Source: Rhodoblastus sp963710275
GTDB taxonomy: Bacteria; Pseudomonadota; Alphaproteobacteria; Rhizobiales; Beijerinckiaceae
Reading direction: 5' to 3'
DNA: 64,000 nucleotides
Assembly (NCBI GenBank): GCA_963710275.1
Contig: CAVPZS010000005.1
Coordinates: 62,001 to 126,000 of the forward strand
Notes under the pieces: generated by a model
Told to the model about the DNA's origin: nothing
The model's database searches: none
Seen by the model: the letters and a program-made list of their open reading frames with translations, nothing else
Made by a program: the position numbers and the translations under genes
Part shown: positions 17,949 to 26,358 of the stretch, piece after piece
Layout of the letters: each line of letters begins with the position of its first letter
Position numbering within the stretch: the first letter of the stretch is position 1

Positions 17949-18872
17949 ATGAGCGAAGCTGACGGAGCAAATCGCAGGGAAGTCCTCAAATGCATGGCCT
18001 GGGCTGGAACCGGCGTGGTCTGGACCCTTGCCGGCGGCGTGCCCGCGTCGCGGCTGATCGGCGCGGCGCAGGCGCAAGAGGCCGCATTCTCCTTCGTGCA
18101 GATTTCCGACAGCCATGTCGGCTTCGACAAGCCGGCCAATCCCGACACGCTGGGCACGCTCAACGAGGCGCTGGACAAGGTGGCGGCGCTCCCGGTCAAG
18201 CCGGACTTCATTGTCCATACCGGCGACATCACCCACCTGGCCCTGCCGCGGCAATTCGACGACGCCGCCAAAACCATCGGGCGGCTGCAACTCGACGTCC
18301 ACTACGCGCCGGGCGAACACGACATTCTCGACCCCGCGACAGCCAAGGCCTACGTGGAGCGCTTTGGCGGCGGAGCGCGCGGTAACGCCTATTATTCCTT
18401 CGACCATCAGGGCGTTCACTTCATTTCGATCAACAATGTCGTCGACCTCAAGAAGAACGGCCTCGGCTTCCTCGGCGCCGAGCAACTGGCCTGGCTGGCC
18501 GACGACCTCAGCGGAAAGAGCAACTCCACCCCCATCGTCGTCTTCTGCCACATCCCGCTCTGGACCATCGCGCCCGACTGGGGCTGGGGCACAGAGGATT
18601 CCGCCCAGGCGCTGGCGCTGCTGGCGCGGTTCGGCTCGGTGACCGTGCTCAACGGCCATATCCATCAGGTGATGCAGAAGGTCGAGGGCGCGGTGACCTT
18701 CCACACCGCCCGCTCGACCGCATTCCCGCAACCGGCCCCCGGAACCGCGCCGGCGCCCGGCCCCTTGCGCGCGCCCGCCGGGCAATTGCGCAGTTTGCTC
18801 GGCATTACCGATGTCGCCGTTGCGGCCAATCCCGGCAAGCTGGCCGTGACCGATTTGGCGCTGGCGTCATGA
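17949..18872 (+). CDS. Exported metallophosphoesterase
   Basis: 307 residues with a complete calcineurin-like metal site: ISDSHVGF, HTGDITH, APGEHDI (usually GNHD), FCHIPLW and NGHIHQ. The N-terminus has a twin-arginine-like NRREVLK followed by a hydrophobic stretch, so a folded metalloenzyme is probably exported. The ATG is preceded by AGGAGAAGG. It overlaps the cytochrome c gene by ATGA and heads a four-gene operon with an ECF sigma factor and anti-sigma factor. Substrate unknown. Confidence 0.85.
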   Translation: MSEADGANRREVLKCMAWAGTGVVWTLAGGVPASRLIGAAQAQEAAFSFVQISDSHVGFDKPANPDTLGTLNEALDKVAALPVKPDFIVHTGDITHLALPRQFDDAAKTIGRLQLDVHYAPGEHDILDPATAKAYVERFGGGARGNAYYSFDHQGVHFISINNVVDLKKNGLGFLGAEQLAWLADDLSGKSNSTPIVVFCHIPLWTIAPDWGWGTEDSAQALALLARFGSVTVLNGHIHQVMQKVEGAVTFHTARSTAFPQPAPGTAPAPGPLRAPAGQLRSLLGITDVAVAANPGKLAVTDLALAS

Positions 18873-19228
18873 GCGCCGCGCCTTGTGCGGCGATGGCGGC
18901 CATCCTGCTTGCGTCGCCGGCGCCGGCGGCCGGCGACGCCGCGCGCGGCGAAGCTTTGTACGAGGGCTGTCAGGACTGCCATTCGCTCGACAGGAACGAT
19001 ATCGGCCCGCGCCATCGCGGCGTTTTTTTGCGCAAGGCCGGCTCGCTCGCCGACTTCAGCTACTCGGATGCTTTGAAAAATGCGCCCTTTGTCTGGGACG
19101 CGGCGCATCTCGACCAGTGGCTGGCGGATCCGCAAAAGCTCCTGCCCGGCGCGAAAATGTTCTATCATCTCGATCAGGCTCAGGACCGCGCCGACGTCAT
19201 CGAATTTTTGCACACGCGGGCGAAGTGA
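18869..19228 (+). CDS. Small periplasmic c-type cytochrome
   Basis: 119 residues: a short signal peptide ending APAAGD, a single heme motif CQDCHS, and a likely distal ligand Met in LLPGAKMFYH, as in class I cytochromes c (IGPRHRGVFLRKAG matches the family). It overlaps the phosphoesterase stop in ATGA and precedes the sigma factor by 15 bp. It may pass or sense electrons in the periplasm. Confidence 0.88.
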   Translation: MSAAPCAAMAAILLASPAPAAGDAARGEALYEGCQDCHSLDRNDIGPRHRGVFLRKAGSLADFSYSDALKNAPFVWDAAHLDQWLADPQKLLPGAKMFYHLDQAQDRADVIEFLHTRAK

Positions 19229-19243
19229 AACGGGTGAGGCGCC

Positions 19244-19762
19244 TTGACTGCCAGTGAGACGGCCCGGCGGCGTTTCCAGACCGTCGTCCTTCCCCATCTC
19301 GACGAGGCCTACAGCTTCGCCAAGGGATTGGCGCGCAATGGCGCCGACGCCGAGGACATCGTCCAGGACGCCTGCCTGCGCGCCCTGGCGGCGCTGGAGA
19401 CGCAGCACGTGGAGCAACCCCGCGCCTGGCTGCTGACCATCGTCCGCAATGTCGCCTACAGTTTTTTCGCGCGCAAGAACCCGCGAATCCTGGCGGAAAC
19501 CGACGTTGACGAGCTCGTCCAAGCGCGCGAGCCGGCGCCCGACGCGGAAGCGCTGGTGATCGCAGCCGAGGATGACGAAAGATTGCGCCAGGCGCTGGCC
19601 GACCTGCCGCTCGCCCTGCGCGAAACCCTGCTGATGCGCACGGTCAACGGCCTGAGCTATCGCGACATCGCCGCGGCGACGCAGGCGCCGATCGGCACCG
19701 TCATGTCGCGGCTGGCGCGGGCGCGCAAAACTTTAGCGTCGATCATGGGAGGGGACAGGTGA
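19244..19762 (+). CDS. ECF RNA polymerase sigma factor
   Basis: 172 residues. Region 2 is seen in HLDEAYSFAKGLARN, DAEDIVQDACLRAL and RAWLLTIVRNVAYSFFARK; region 4 in LPLALRETLLMRTVNGLSYRDIA and GTVMSRLARARKTL. The best start is a TTG preceded by GTGAGG. It overlaps the anti-sigma gene in GTGA. The ECF subgroup cannot be settled by eye. Confidence 0.9.
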   Translation: MTASETARRRFQTVVLPHLDEAYSFAKGLARNGADAEDIVQDACLRALAALETQHVEQPRAWLLTIVRNVAYSFFARKNPRILAETDVDELVQAREPAPDAEALVIAAEDDERLRQALADLPLALRETLLMRTVNGLSYRDIAAATQAPIGTVMSRLARARKTLASIMGGDR

Positions 19763-20538
19763 GCGCGCCGGATGACAGGATTTTGCGCCTTCACGCGGCG
19801 CTCGACGGCGAACTCGACGCCGAGGGCATGCTGGATTTCGAGCGCGCCTGCGCCGGCGACCCGCAACTGGCGGCGGAATTCGCCCGCATGAAGGGGCTGG
19901 ACGAGGCTTTGAGGCGCGCCGCGCCGATCGAGCCCGCGCCCGAATCTTTCCGCGCGAGAATGGCGGCTCTCGCCGCGCCCAAGCACGCGCCCAAGGCCAG
20001 ACTGGCCGCCGCGCCCTGGCGCGCCATGGCCGCCGCGCTGCTGGTCGGCGCCATGGCCGGCGCCGGCGCCATGGTGGCGCGTCCCCCTGCGCCGTCGCGG
20101 GACGGGGAACTGGTCTCCGCTTTCATTCGCGCGCAGATCGGCGGGCAAAGCGTCGACATCGCCACCAGCGACCGGCATGTGGTCAAGCCTTGGCTCGCCG
20201 GCCGCGCGCCGCTGGCGACCGCCGCGGTCGACCTGGCGTCGGCAGGCTTCCCGCTGGCCGGCGGAAGGGTGGAGGTCGTCGGCGGAAAAATCGCGCCGAC
20301 ACTGGTCTACCGGCGGCGCGAACATCGCATCGACGTCACCGAATTGCCTTTGGCCGGCCGCGGCGATCCAGCGGTCCGCCATGCGAGTCTGGAGGGCTAT
20401 CACCTGGCGCGCTGGAGCGATTCGGATCGCAGCTATGTCGCCGTCACCGACCTGCCCTCGGCGGAACTGGCCGACTTCGTCACCCTGTTCCGCGCGGCTG
20501 CGAAAGGCGAGCGGGAAGAGCCGAAAAAACCGGATTAA
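19759..20538 (+). CDS. Membrane-bound anti-sigma factor
   Basis: 259 residues beginning at a GTG inside the sigma stop codon. The N-terminal 80 residues (ILRLHAALDGELDAEG, then FERACAGDPQLAAEFA) form the helical sigma-binding domain. It lacks the zinc-binding HxxxCxxC motif. One transmembrane helix follows (AMAAALLVGAMAGAGAMVA) and a periplasmic domain of about 140 residues. Location suggests it senses a periplasmic signal tied to the cytochrome c and phosphoesterase cotranscribed with it. Confidence 0.85.
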   Translation: MSAPDDRILRLHAALDGELDAEGMLDFERACAGDPQLAAEFARMKGLDEALRRAAPIEPAPESFRARMAALAAPKHAPKARLAAAPWRAMAAALLVGAMAGAGAMVARPPAPSRDGELVSAFIRAQIGGQSVDIATSDRHVVKPWLAGRAPLATAAVDLASAGFPLAGGRVEVVGGKIAPTLVYRRREHRIDVTELPLAGRGDPAVRHASLEGYHLARWSDSDRSYVAVTDLPSAELADFVTLFRAAAKGEREEPKKPD

Positions 20539-20563
20539 AAGAGGCCCCGCCGGAGCGGGGCCT
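20536..20563 (-). terminator. Terminator between convergent anti-sigma and parvulin genes
   Basis: AGGCCCCGC-CGGA-GCGGGGCCT is a perfect 9-bp stem. On the minus strand it is followed by CTTTTA, so it mainly serves the parvulin gene. Confidence 0.8.
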
Positions 20564-20587
20564 GATCAAATCGCAGAGCGGTCGAAG

Positions 20588-21505
20588 TTACTTCTTCGGC
20601 TCTTCCGCCGGCTTGGCCGGGGCGGTCGCGGCGGGCGCCGCCGGGGCGGGCTCGTCGGTGCGGGTGATCTTCGCCTGCTCGCGCAATTTCACGATGGCCT
20701 CGCTTTGGGCCTTCTGCGCGACATAATGCTCGAGCTGTTCCTTGACCTCGGCCATGGGCGGGAAGGGATGCTGGCGCTTCTCCAGCACCTTGATCACATG
20801 CCAGCCGAACTGGGTCTTGACCGGATCGGAGACCTTGCCGGGCTCCAGCTTGAAGGCGGCCTGGGCGAATTCCGGCACCATGCGGTCCTGGGTGAACCAG
20901 CCGAGGTCGCCGCCCTTGGAGCCGGGGTCCTTGGACAATTCGTCGGCCAGCTTGCCGAAATCCTCGCCTGCCTTCAGGCGGGCCTCGACCTTCTTGGCCT
21001 CGTCTTCGGTCGGGACGAGAATGTGCAGCGCGTGGACTTCCGGCTCCGGCTTGTTGGCCTTGGCGGCCTCGTCATAGGTCGCCTTCAGCGCGGCGTCGGT
21101 CGAGCCTTCCTTGGCGACCTTGCCGAGGTAGGATTCCATCAGCAGCTTCTCGCGGAAATAGGCCAGCTTCTTGTCGAACTCGGGGGTCTTGTCCATCTTG
21201 TCCGCGAGGGCCTTCTGGGTCACCAGCTTCACGTCGATCAGATAGTCGAGAAGCGCCTTTTCGCGGGCCTTGTCGTCCATCTGCTTGGGCAGGGTCGAAC
21301 CGACGTCCTCGCGGGCCTGGGCCAGTTCCTCATCGGAGATGTCGACGCCATTGACGGTCGCGATCACTTTTCCCTGAGCCTTAGACGGGGCTTCTCCCTG
21401 AGCCTTGGACGGGGCCTGGGCAAGAGCCGGCGACATGGCCGCGGCGGAAAGCGAAAGGACGAGGGCGGCGCGACGGGCGCCGGCAAAGGAGGTTTTAAAA
21501 GCCAT
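20588..21505 (-). CDS. Periplasmic parvulin-type peptidyl-prolyl isomerase
   Basis: 305 residues with a signal peptide ending SPALAQ, then a short duplicated QAPSKAQGE/EAPSKAQGK linker. A SurA-like helical N-domain is followed by the parvulin domain (VHALHILVPTEDEAKK, SKDPGSKGGDLGWF, QFGWHVIKVLEKR). The C-terminal tail is Ala/Pro/Glu-rich. It would assist folding of exported proteins. It belongs to the parvulin-argJ-mutT order common in this order of bacteria, here interrupted. Confidence 0.92.
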   Translation of the reverse strand: MAFKTSFAGARRAALVLSLSAAAMSPALAQAPSKAQGEAPSKAQGKVIATVNGVDISDEELAQAREDVGSTLPKQMDDKAREKALLDYLIDVKLVTQKALADKMDKTPEFDKKLAYFREKLLMESYLGKVAKEGSTDAALKATYDEAAKANKPEPEVHALHILVPTEDEAKKVEARLKAGEDFGKLADELSKDPGSKGGDLGWFTQDRMVPEFAQAAFKLEPGKVSDPVKTQFGWHVIKVLEKRQHPFPPMAEVKEQLEHYVAQKAQSEAIVKLREQAKITRTDEPAPAAPAATAPAKPAEEPKK

Positions 21506-21691
21506 CAGAAGTCTCGAAGCTCCGGTTTTCGCCAGTCAGGGGGCAAAGGCGCAGGCTTTTTTGCCTTAAATCGCGCGCCGCCACAAGTTACATCGAGTTT
21601 ACCTGCCGTGGCCTTGACGTGGGGGCGTTGACCCGCATTGCGCCGCGCCTTGCTATGGTTTAGACCTCGCCCGTCAAACAAGGTCGTTTTC

Positions 21692-21928
21692 ATGTCCGAG
21701 CAAAGATCAATCGACTGGGCCAAGGCGCGCACCCTGATCGCGCTGGCGATTCTCGTCGGCACCGAACTCGTCGGCGCCTCCTGGGCGGCCGGCTGGGCGC
21801 TCGGCGGCCTGTTCCAGCTCGGCGCCACGATCGGCCACGTCATCGAGGTCGCGTTCATCATCATCGGCTTCATCGGCCTGTACTATTTCATGAGGACCGC
21901 CATCCAGCATGAGCCCTACCGGCGCTGA
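21692..21928 (+). CDS. Small two-helix membrane protein
   Basis: 78 residues. The ATG giving MSEQRSIDWAK has AAGG upstream. Two hydrophobic helices (TLIALAILVGTELVGASWAAGWALG, and HVIEVAFIIIGFIGLYYF; cited only as regions) are followed by a short basic tail. It stands alone between the parvulin and opgD genes. No named family recognised. Confidence 0.6.
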   Translation: MSEQRSIDWAKARTLIALAILVGTELVGASWAAGWALGGLFQLGATIGHVIEVAFIIIGFIGLYYFMRTAIQHEPYRR

Positions 21929-22037
21929 CCTTAAGTCTAAATCATCCGACAGGCTTTTCCGGCTAAGCTTTGATCGAGTCGCCCCGCTCCTCGGCCAAGC
22001 CGCCGGACGAGGCCGCAACCGACCTGACCGGAACGCC

Positions 22038-23642
22038 ATGCCCAACTCTTCCCCAGATCGCCGGACCTTCTGCAAGACTTTCGCCCTGGCGACGGCCGCA
22101 GGCCTGGCCGGCGCCGGCGCGCCAGCCCTGGCCGCCGCTCCGGGCCTGAAACTCGGGCCGGCCAAAGCTTTTTCCTTCGAGAAGCTGCAGGCCCAAGCCA
22201 AATCCATGGCCGCCGAGGCCTATCTCGGCCCGGCTCTGCCCTCGCCCGACGTGCTGCAGCGCATCGACTACGAAGCCTGGGGCAAGATCCATTTCAACGA
22301 CGCCTACGCGCTTTACGCCGACGGCCCCAATCGGTTCCCGGCGACCTTTTTCCATCTCGGCAAGTTCTTCCGGAAGGCGGTCGATATTTTCGTCGTCGAA
22401 GGCGATAACGCGCGGGAGATCATCTACGATCAGGCCTATTTTGTCATGCCCCCGGACTCTCCGGCGCGGGAGCTGGCCAAGGGCGCGGGTTTCGCCGGCT
22501 TCCGCTTCCAGGAGGCGAAGGACAACCCGAAATACGACTGGCGTCATAATGACTGGGTGGCCTTCCTCGGCGCCTCCTATTTCCGCGCCATCGGCGGCTT
22601 GCACCAATATGGCCTGTCCGCCCGCGGCGTGGCGCTGGACACCGCCGTCGCCGACCGCAACGAGGAATTCCCCGACTTCACCCGCATCTATATCGGGCCG
22701 GAATCGGGCGACACGGTCACCGTCTACGCCTTGCTCGAAGGCCCGAAGATCGTCGGCGCGGTGAAATTCGCCATGACCCGCACTACCGGGGCGGGCGAAG
22801 GCGTGGTCATGGACATCGACCAGAGTTTTTTCCTGCGCGGCGACATCGTCCGCTTCGGCGTCGCGCCGCTCACCTCCATGTACTGGTTCTCGGAAACCGC
22901 CAAGCCGACCGCCGTGGACTGGCGTCCGGAGATCCACGATTCCGACGGCCTCGCCATGTGGACCGGCTGGGGCGGGCGGCTGTGGCGGCCGCTCAACAAT
23001 CCGCCGCATGTCATGGCCTCGGCCTTCAGCGACAACGCGCCCAAGGGGTTTGGCCTGCTGCAGCGCGACCGCGTCTTCGACCATTATCTCGACGGCGTCT
23101 TCTATGATCGCCGCCCCAGCCTTTGGGTCGAGCCCAAAGGCGATTGGGGCAAGGGCGCGGTCCAACTGGTCGAGCTGTCGACCGATGACGAAATCCACGA
23201 CAATATCGTCGCCATGTGGGTTCCCGAGCGGCCAGCGGTCGCGGGTTCGGAATTCAACTTCTCCTATCGCCTGCACTGGCTGGCCGACGAACCCTATCCG
23301 GGCGGCCTCGCCAGGGTCGTCGCGACGCGGCTCGGCAATGGCGGCCAGCCCGGCCAGCCGCGCCCCAAGAACGTGCGCAAGTTCCTGGTCGAGTTCCTCG
23401 GCGGCCCGCTGGAAAGCCTGCCGTTCGGGACCAAGCCGGAACTGGAGGTCGAGGCCTCCCGCGGCCAATTCACCGATTACCGGATGATCGAGCCGGTTCC
23501 CGACGGGGTATCAGGCCATTGGCGCGTGCAGTTCGACCTCGCCGAGGTCGAGGGCAAGGAGCCCGTGGAGTTGCGCGCCGTGCTGCGGCAAGGCGACAAG
23601 ATCCTGTCGGAAACCTGGATGTTCCAGTATCATCCCTTCTGA
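22038..23642 (+). CDS. opgD: Glucan biosynthesis protein D, copy 2 (intact)
   Basis: 534 residues, full length for OpgD. The N-terminus has a twin-arginine signal (SPDRRTFCKTF, then an Ala/Gly-rich hydrophobic stretch), which distinguishes OpgD from Sec-exported OpgG. The MdoG-type beta-sandwich shows DWVAFLGASYFRAIG, YGLSARGVAL, VAPLTSMYWF, HDSDGLAMW and NIVAMWVP. It acts in the periplasm on osmoregulated glucans. A broken paralogue occupies 2151-3751. Confidence 0.92.
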   Translation: MPNSSPDRRTFCKTFALATAAGLAGAGAPALAAAPGLKLGPAKAFSFEKLQAQAKSMAAEAYLGPALPSPDVLQRIDYEAWGKIHFNDAYALYADGPNRFPATFFHLGKFFRKAVDIFVVEGDNAREIIYDQAYFVMPPDSPARELAKGAGFAGFRFQEAKDNPKYDWRHNDWVAFLGASYFRAIGGLHQYGLSARGVALDTAVADRNEEFPDFTRIYIGPESGDTVTVYALLEGPKIVGAVKFAMTRTTGAGEGVVMDIDQSFFLRGDIVRFGVAPLTSMYWFSETAKPTAVDWRPEIHDSDGLAMWTGWGGRLWRPLNNPPHVMASAFSDNAPKGFGLLQRDRVFDHYLDGVFYDRRPSLWVEPKGDWGKGAVQLVELSTDDEIHDNIVAMWVPERPAVAGSEFNFSYRLHWLADEPYPGGLARVVATRLGNGGQPGQPRPKNVRKFLVEFLGGPLESLPFGTKPELEVEASRGQFTDYRMIEPVPDGVSGHWRVQFDLAEVEGKEPVELRAVLRQGDKILSETWMFQYHPF

Positions 23643-23718
23643 ACCGCGGCTTGCTCCCTGGCGCGCGGCAGCCGATAATCGGTTCGGATACGATCGCCGA
23701 CAGCGAGGACGCCAGCCA

Positions 23719-23922
23719 TTGCAAGCGCAGGAAGCCGACCAGCACGACCACGTTCATGATCATGCCCATGACCATGCGCATGATCATGCCGCGCATGAGC
23801 GGGCGGGTCTGCGGGACAACGCGGCCTTCTCGCTGCTGCGCCTGTCGGCGGCGCAGAGGATGGGCCTCGTGCTCGCGGCGATTGCGGCGATCTGGGCCGG
23901 CGTGCGCTGGGCCTTGTCATGA
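23719..23922 (+). CDS. Short His-rich membrane-anchored protein
   Basis: 67 residues from a TTG start. Residues 8-27 alternate His with Asp, Ala and Val (HDHVHDHAHDHAHDHAAH), a plausible zinc or nickel binding tract, and the C-terminus is one hydrophobic helix (MGLVLAAIAAIWAGVRWAL). It overlaps the following metal-type ABC ATPase in ATGA, so the two are translationally coupled. The start codon is uncertain; the coupling and composition make it likely to be real. Confidence 0.65.
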   Translation: MQAQEADQHDHVHDHAHDHAHDHAAHERAGLRDNAAFSLLRLSAAQRMGLVLAAIAAIWAGVRWALS

Positions 23923-24740
23923 CCGGCGCCATCCCCAACACCTTGCCCCTCGCGAAGACCTCGCCCATCGCCAAGACCTCGCCCATCGCCAAGACCATCG
24001 GCCTGCGCAACCTGACCCTCGGCTATGACCGCCATCCCGCCGTGCATCATCTCGACCTCGAGATCGCCCCGGGATCGCTGCTGGCGGTCTGCGGCCCCAA
24101 TGGCGCGGGCAAGTCCACCCTTCTCAAGGCCCTGACAGGGGTCATCAAGCCCATGGGGGGCGCCATCGAATTCGGCGCCAAAGGTCTGGGCGGCGCGCGT
24201 CGCCGCGACATCGCCTACCTGCCGCAGGCGGCGCAGATCGACCTCAGCTTTCCCATCGACGTGTTCGACATGGCGGCCATGGGCCTGTGGCGGCGGATCG
24301 GAATGTTCGGCGGCCTGAGCCGGGACCAGGAAAATGGCGTGCGCGAGGCGCTCGCGGCGGTCGGCCTCTCCGGCTTCCAGCGCCGGCCCATCGGCGCCCT
24401 GTCCGGCGGCCAGACCCAGCGCCTGCTGTTCGCCCGCCTGATGCTGCAGGACGCTCCCGTGATCCTGCTCGACGAACCTTTTTCCGCCATCGACGAGCGC
24501 ACCGTGACCGACCTGCTGGCGCTGATCGCCCGCTGGCATGACGAGGGCCGCACGGTCATCGCGGTGCTGCATGATTTCGAGATGGTGCGCGCCTATTTTC
24601 CCACCTGCCTGCTGCTGGCGCGCGAAAAGATCGCCAGCGGCGCGACCGAGGAAACGCTGAGCGCCGACAATCTCGCCCGCGCCCGCCGCATGAGCGAGGC
24701 TTTTGACGAAGCCGCCGCCGCCTGCGGGCGGGTCGCCTGA
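23919..24740 (+). CDS. Zinc/manganese-type ABC transporter ATP-binding protein (AztA/ZnuC-like)
   Basis: 273 residues with all ABC motifs: Walker A CGPNGAGKST, Q-loop YLPQAAQIDLSFP, signature LSGGQTQR, Walker B VILLDEPFSAID and the switch HD in AVLHDFEM. The segment after the Q-loop (FDMAAMGLWRR) resembles zinc importer ATPases. The N-terminus carries a six-residue repeat KTSPIA twice, encoded by an 18-bp tandem repeat. No permease or binding-protein gene is adjacent; it lies between the His-rich peptide and a WD40 protein. Confidence 0.85.
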   Translation: MTGAIPNTLPLAKTSPIAKTSPIAKTIGLRNLTLGYDRHPAVHHLDLEIAPGSLLAVCGPNGAGKSTLLKALTGVIKPMGGAIEFGAKGLGGARRRDIAYLPQAAQIDLSFPIDVFDMAAMGLWRRIGMFGGLSRDQENGVREALAAVGLSGFQRRPIGALSGGQTQRLLFARLMLQDAPVILLDEPFSAIDERTVTDLLALIARWHDEGRTVIAVLHDFEMVRAYFPTCLLLAREKIASGATEETLSADNLARARRMSEAFDEAAAACGRVA

Positions 24741-24761
24741 ACCTTGCCTGGAAATCCGACC

Positions 24762-25761
24762 ATGACCGCTGCCTCCCTCACCGATTGCGTTTCTCCGATC
24801 ATCGCCGGGTCCGGCGTCGTCGGCGCCGGTTTCATCGGCCGCGTCCCCGCGCTGGCGCTGGCCGACGGCGGGGTCGTGCTGGCCGAGATCGGCGCCGAAC
24901 GAGCGCATCGCCGCGCATGACGACGCCGCGATCCTGGTCGCCGCATGCGACGGCCGTCGCCTGTTCACCGGGGGCGACGACGGCCGGGTCATGGCTGTCG
25001 ACGCCTCCGGCAAGGTCGAGCTTGTCGCGCAGGAAAAGGGCTGGATCGACGCCCTGGCCTGTCGTGACGACGGGGCGCTGGCCTGGTCGGCGGGCAAAAA
25101 CGTCCGCGCCCGCGACGCCAAGGGCGAAGTCAAGACTTGGACCGCGCCCTCCAGCGTGCGCGGCCTCGCTTTTTTCCAGAAAGGCTATCGCGTCGCCGTC
25201 GCCCATTACAATGGCGCCAGCCTGTGGTTCCCCAATACCGCCGCCGCGCCGGACGCGCTGGAGTGGAAGGGCTCGCATCTCGACGCCTCGGTCTCGCCGG
25301 ACGGGCGGTTCGTTGTCACCTCCATGCAGGAAAACATGCTGCATGGCTGGCGCCTGCCCGACAAGAAGAACATGCGCATGACCGGCTATCCCTCGAAAAG
25401 CCGTTCGCTGTCCTGGTCTCATGACGGCGCGTGGCTCGCGACCTCCGGCGCCGACGGCTGCATCGTCTGGCCCTTTTCCGGCAAGGACGGGCCGATGGGC
25501 CAGTCGCCCAGGGAATGCGGCGTGCGCCCCAATGTGCTGGTCACCCGCGTCGCCTTCCATCCCAAGGCGTTGATCGTGGCGATCGGCTATGACGACGGCT
25601 GGGTCCTTCTCGTCAGGCTGGCCGATGGCGCGGAAATCCTGGCGCGGCGGGTCGAGGATGAAAAGGACCCGATCGTCGCCCTGGCCTTCGACGCCAGCGG
25701 CGCCCGCATGGTGTTCGGCACGAAATCCGGCAAGGCCGGCGTGCTCGATTTTCCGGGCTGA
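24762..25761 (+). CDS. WD40-repeat beta-propeller protein (one frameshift)
   Basis: About 332 residues. Repeats ending in Trp or similar are visible: RLFTGGDDGRVMAVD, GALAWSAGKNVRA, SVSPDGRFVVTSMQENMLHGW, SWSHDGAWLATSGADGCIVW and FDASGARMVFGTKSGKAGVLD. There is no signal peptide, so it is probably cytoplasmic. One extra base near 24897 separates the first 45 residues from the rest, consistent with the total length. It follows the metal ABC ATPase by 21 bp; similar WD40 genes occur near zinc-handling genes in Alphaproteobacteria, but its role is unknown. Confidence 0.8.
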
Positions 25762-25826
25762 GGCGCCAGAAAACCGCAACCTATGCGCGCGCCCCGCAGC
25801 CGCCATGTCCTTTTGTGCTTTGCGAA

Positions 25827-25848
25827 AATTGCTGCGATGCAATATAAG
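25827..25848 (+). promoter_or_regulatory. TTGCTGCnnTGCAA promoter element upstream of the gene at 25929
   Basis: AATTGCTGCGATGCAA followed directly by TATAAG, roughly 80-100 bases before the start codon. It is almost identical to the element upstream of the GNAT gene at 15857. Candidate PhaR-type site or a shared strong promoter; inferred from similarity only. Confidence 0.45.
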
Positions 25849-25928
25849 TCATTCCAAGGGAACGGTTTTTGCAGGACGGTTCGCCTGCAACTTCCTCCTT
25901 TTCCCCAATGCTTTCGAAGGGAATGACC

Positions 25929-26321
25929 ATGCAGAGAGCTTTTCGCTTCATCGCCGTCCCGCTCGTCGCCGCGGGCCTGATCGCGTCCGCCGGTCTTGCC
26001 CGCGCTGGGAATGCGACGCTTCAATTGGTAAAACCCTATGAGGCGATCAGCCTCGATCTCGGCTCGAAGCGGATCACCGGCTATTTCCTGACCGCCGGCG
26101 AAGGCCGGTGCAACCTGACGGTGATGGTCGGCGACGCCTGGCGCGAAGATCGCGAACCCTCGTCCAGCGCGGTTCTGCGGGTGCAGATGACCGTCGAAGG
26201 CGACAAGCCCGCCCATCTCGACACGGGCGAGGGAAAGGTCGTGCGTTTCGACTGCCAGGGCGGCCAGGCGATGAACGCCACCTTGAGCGACCAGGTCGCC
26301 TATTTCGCGCCCGCCAAGTAG
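25929..26321 (+). CDS. Secreted protein of unknown function
   Basis: 130 residues. A signal peptide (MQRAFRFIAVPLVAAGLIAS to GLARA) precedes a mature domain of about 105 residues that looks beta-rich: LVKPYEAISLDLGSKRITGYF, CNLTVMVGDAW, LRVQMTVEG, VVRFDCQGGQAM. Two cysteines may pair. AAGGG lies upstream of the ATG; an ATG two codons earlier is also possible. Not assigned to a family. It is monocistronic. Confidence 0.65.
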   Translation: MQRAFRFIAVPLVAAGLIASAGLARAGNATLQLVKPYEAISLDLGSKRITGYFLTAGEGRCNLTVMVGDAWREDREPSSSAVLRVQMTVEGDKPAHLDTGEGKVVRFDCQGGQAMNATLSDQVAYFAPAK

Positions 26322-26358
26322 GGACGGCGGAATTTCCGCGTGGATCATGCATGAGTCC

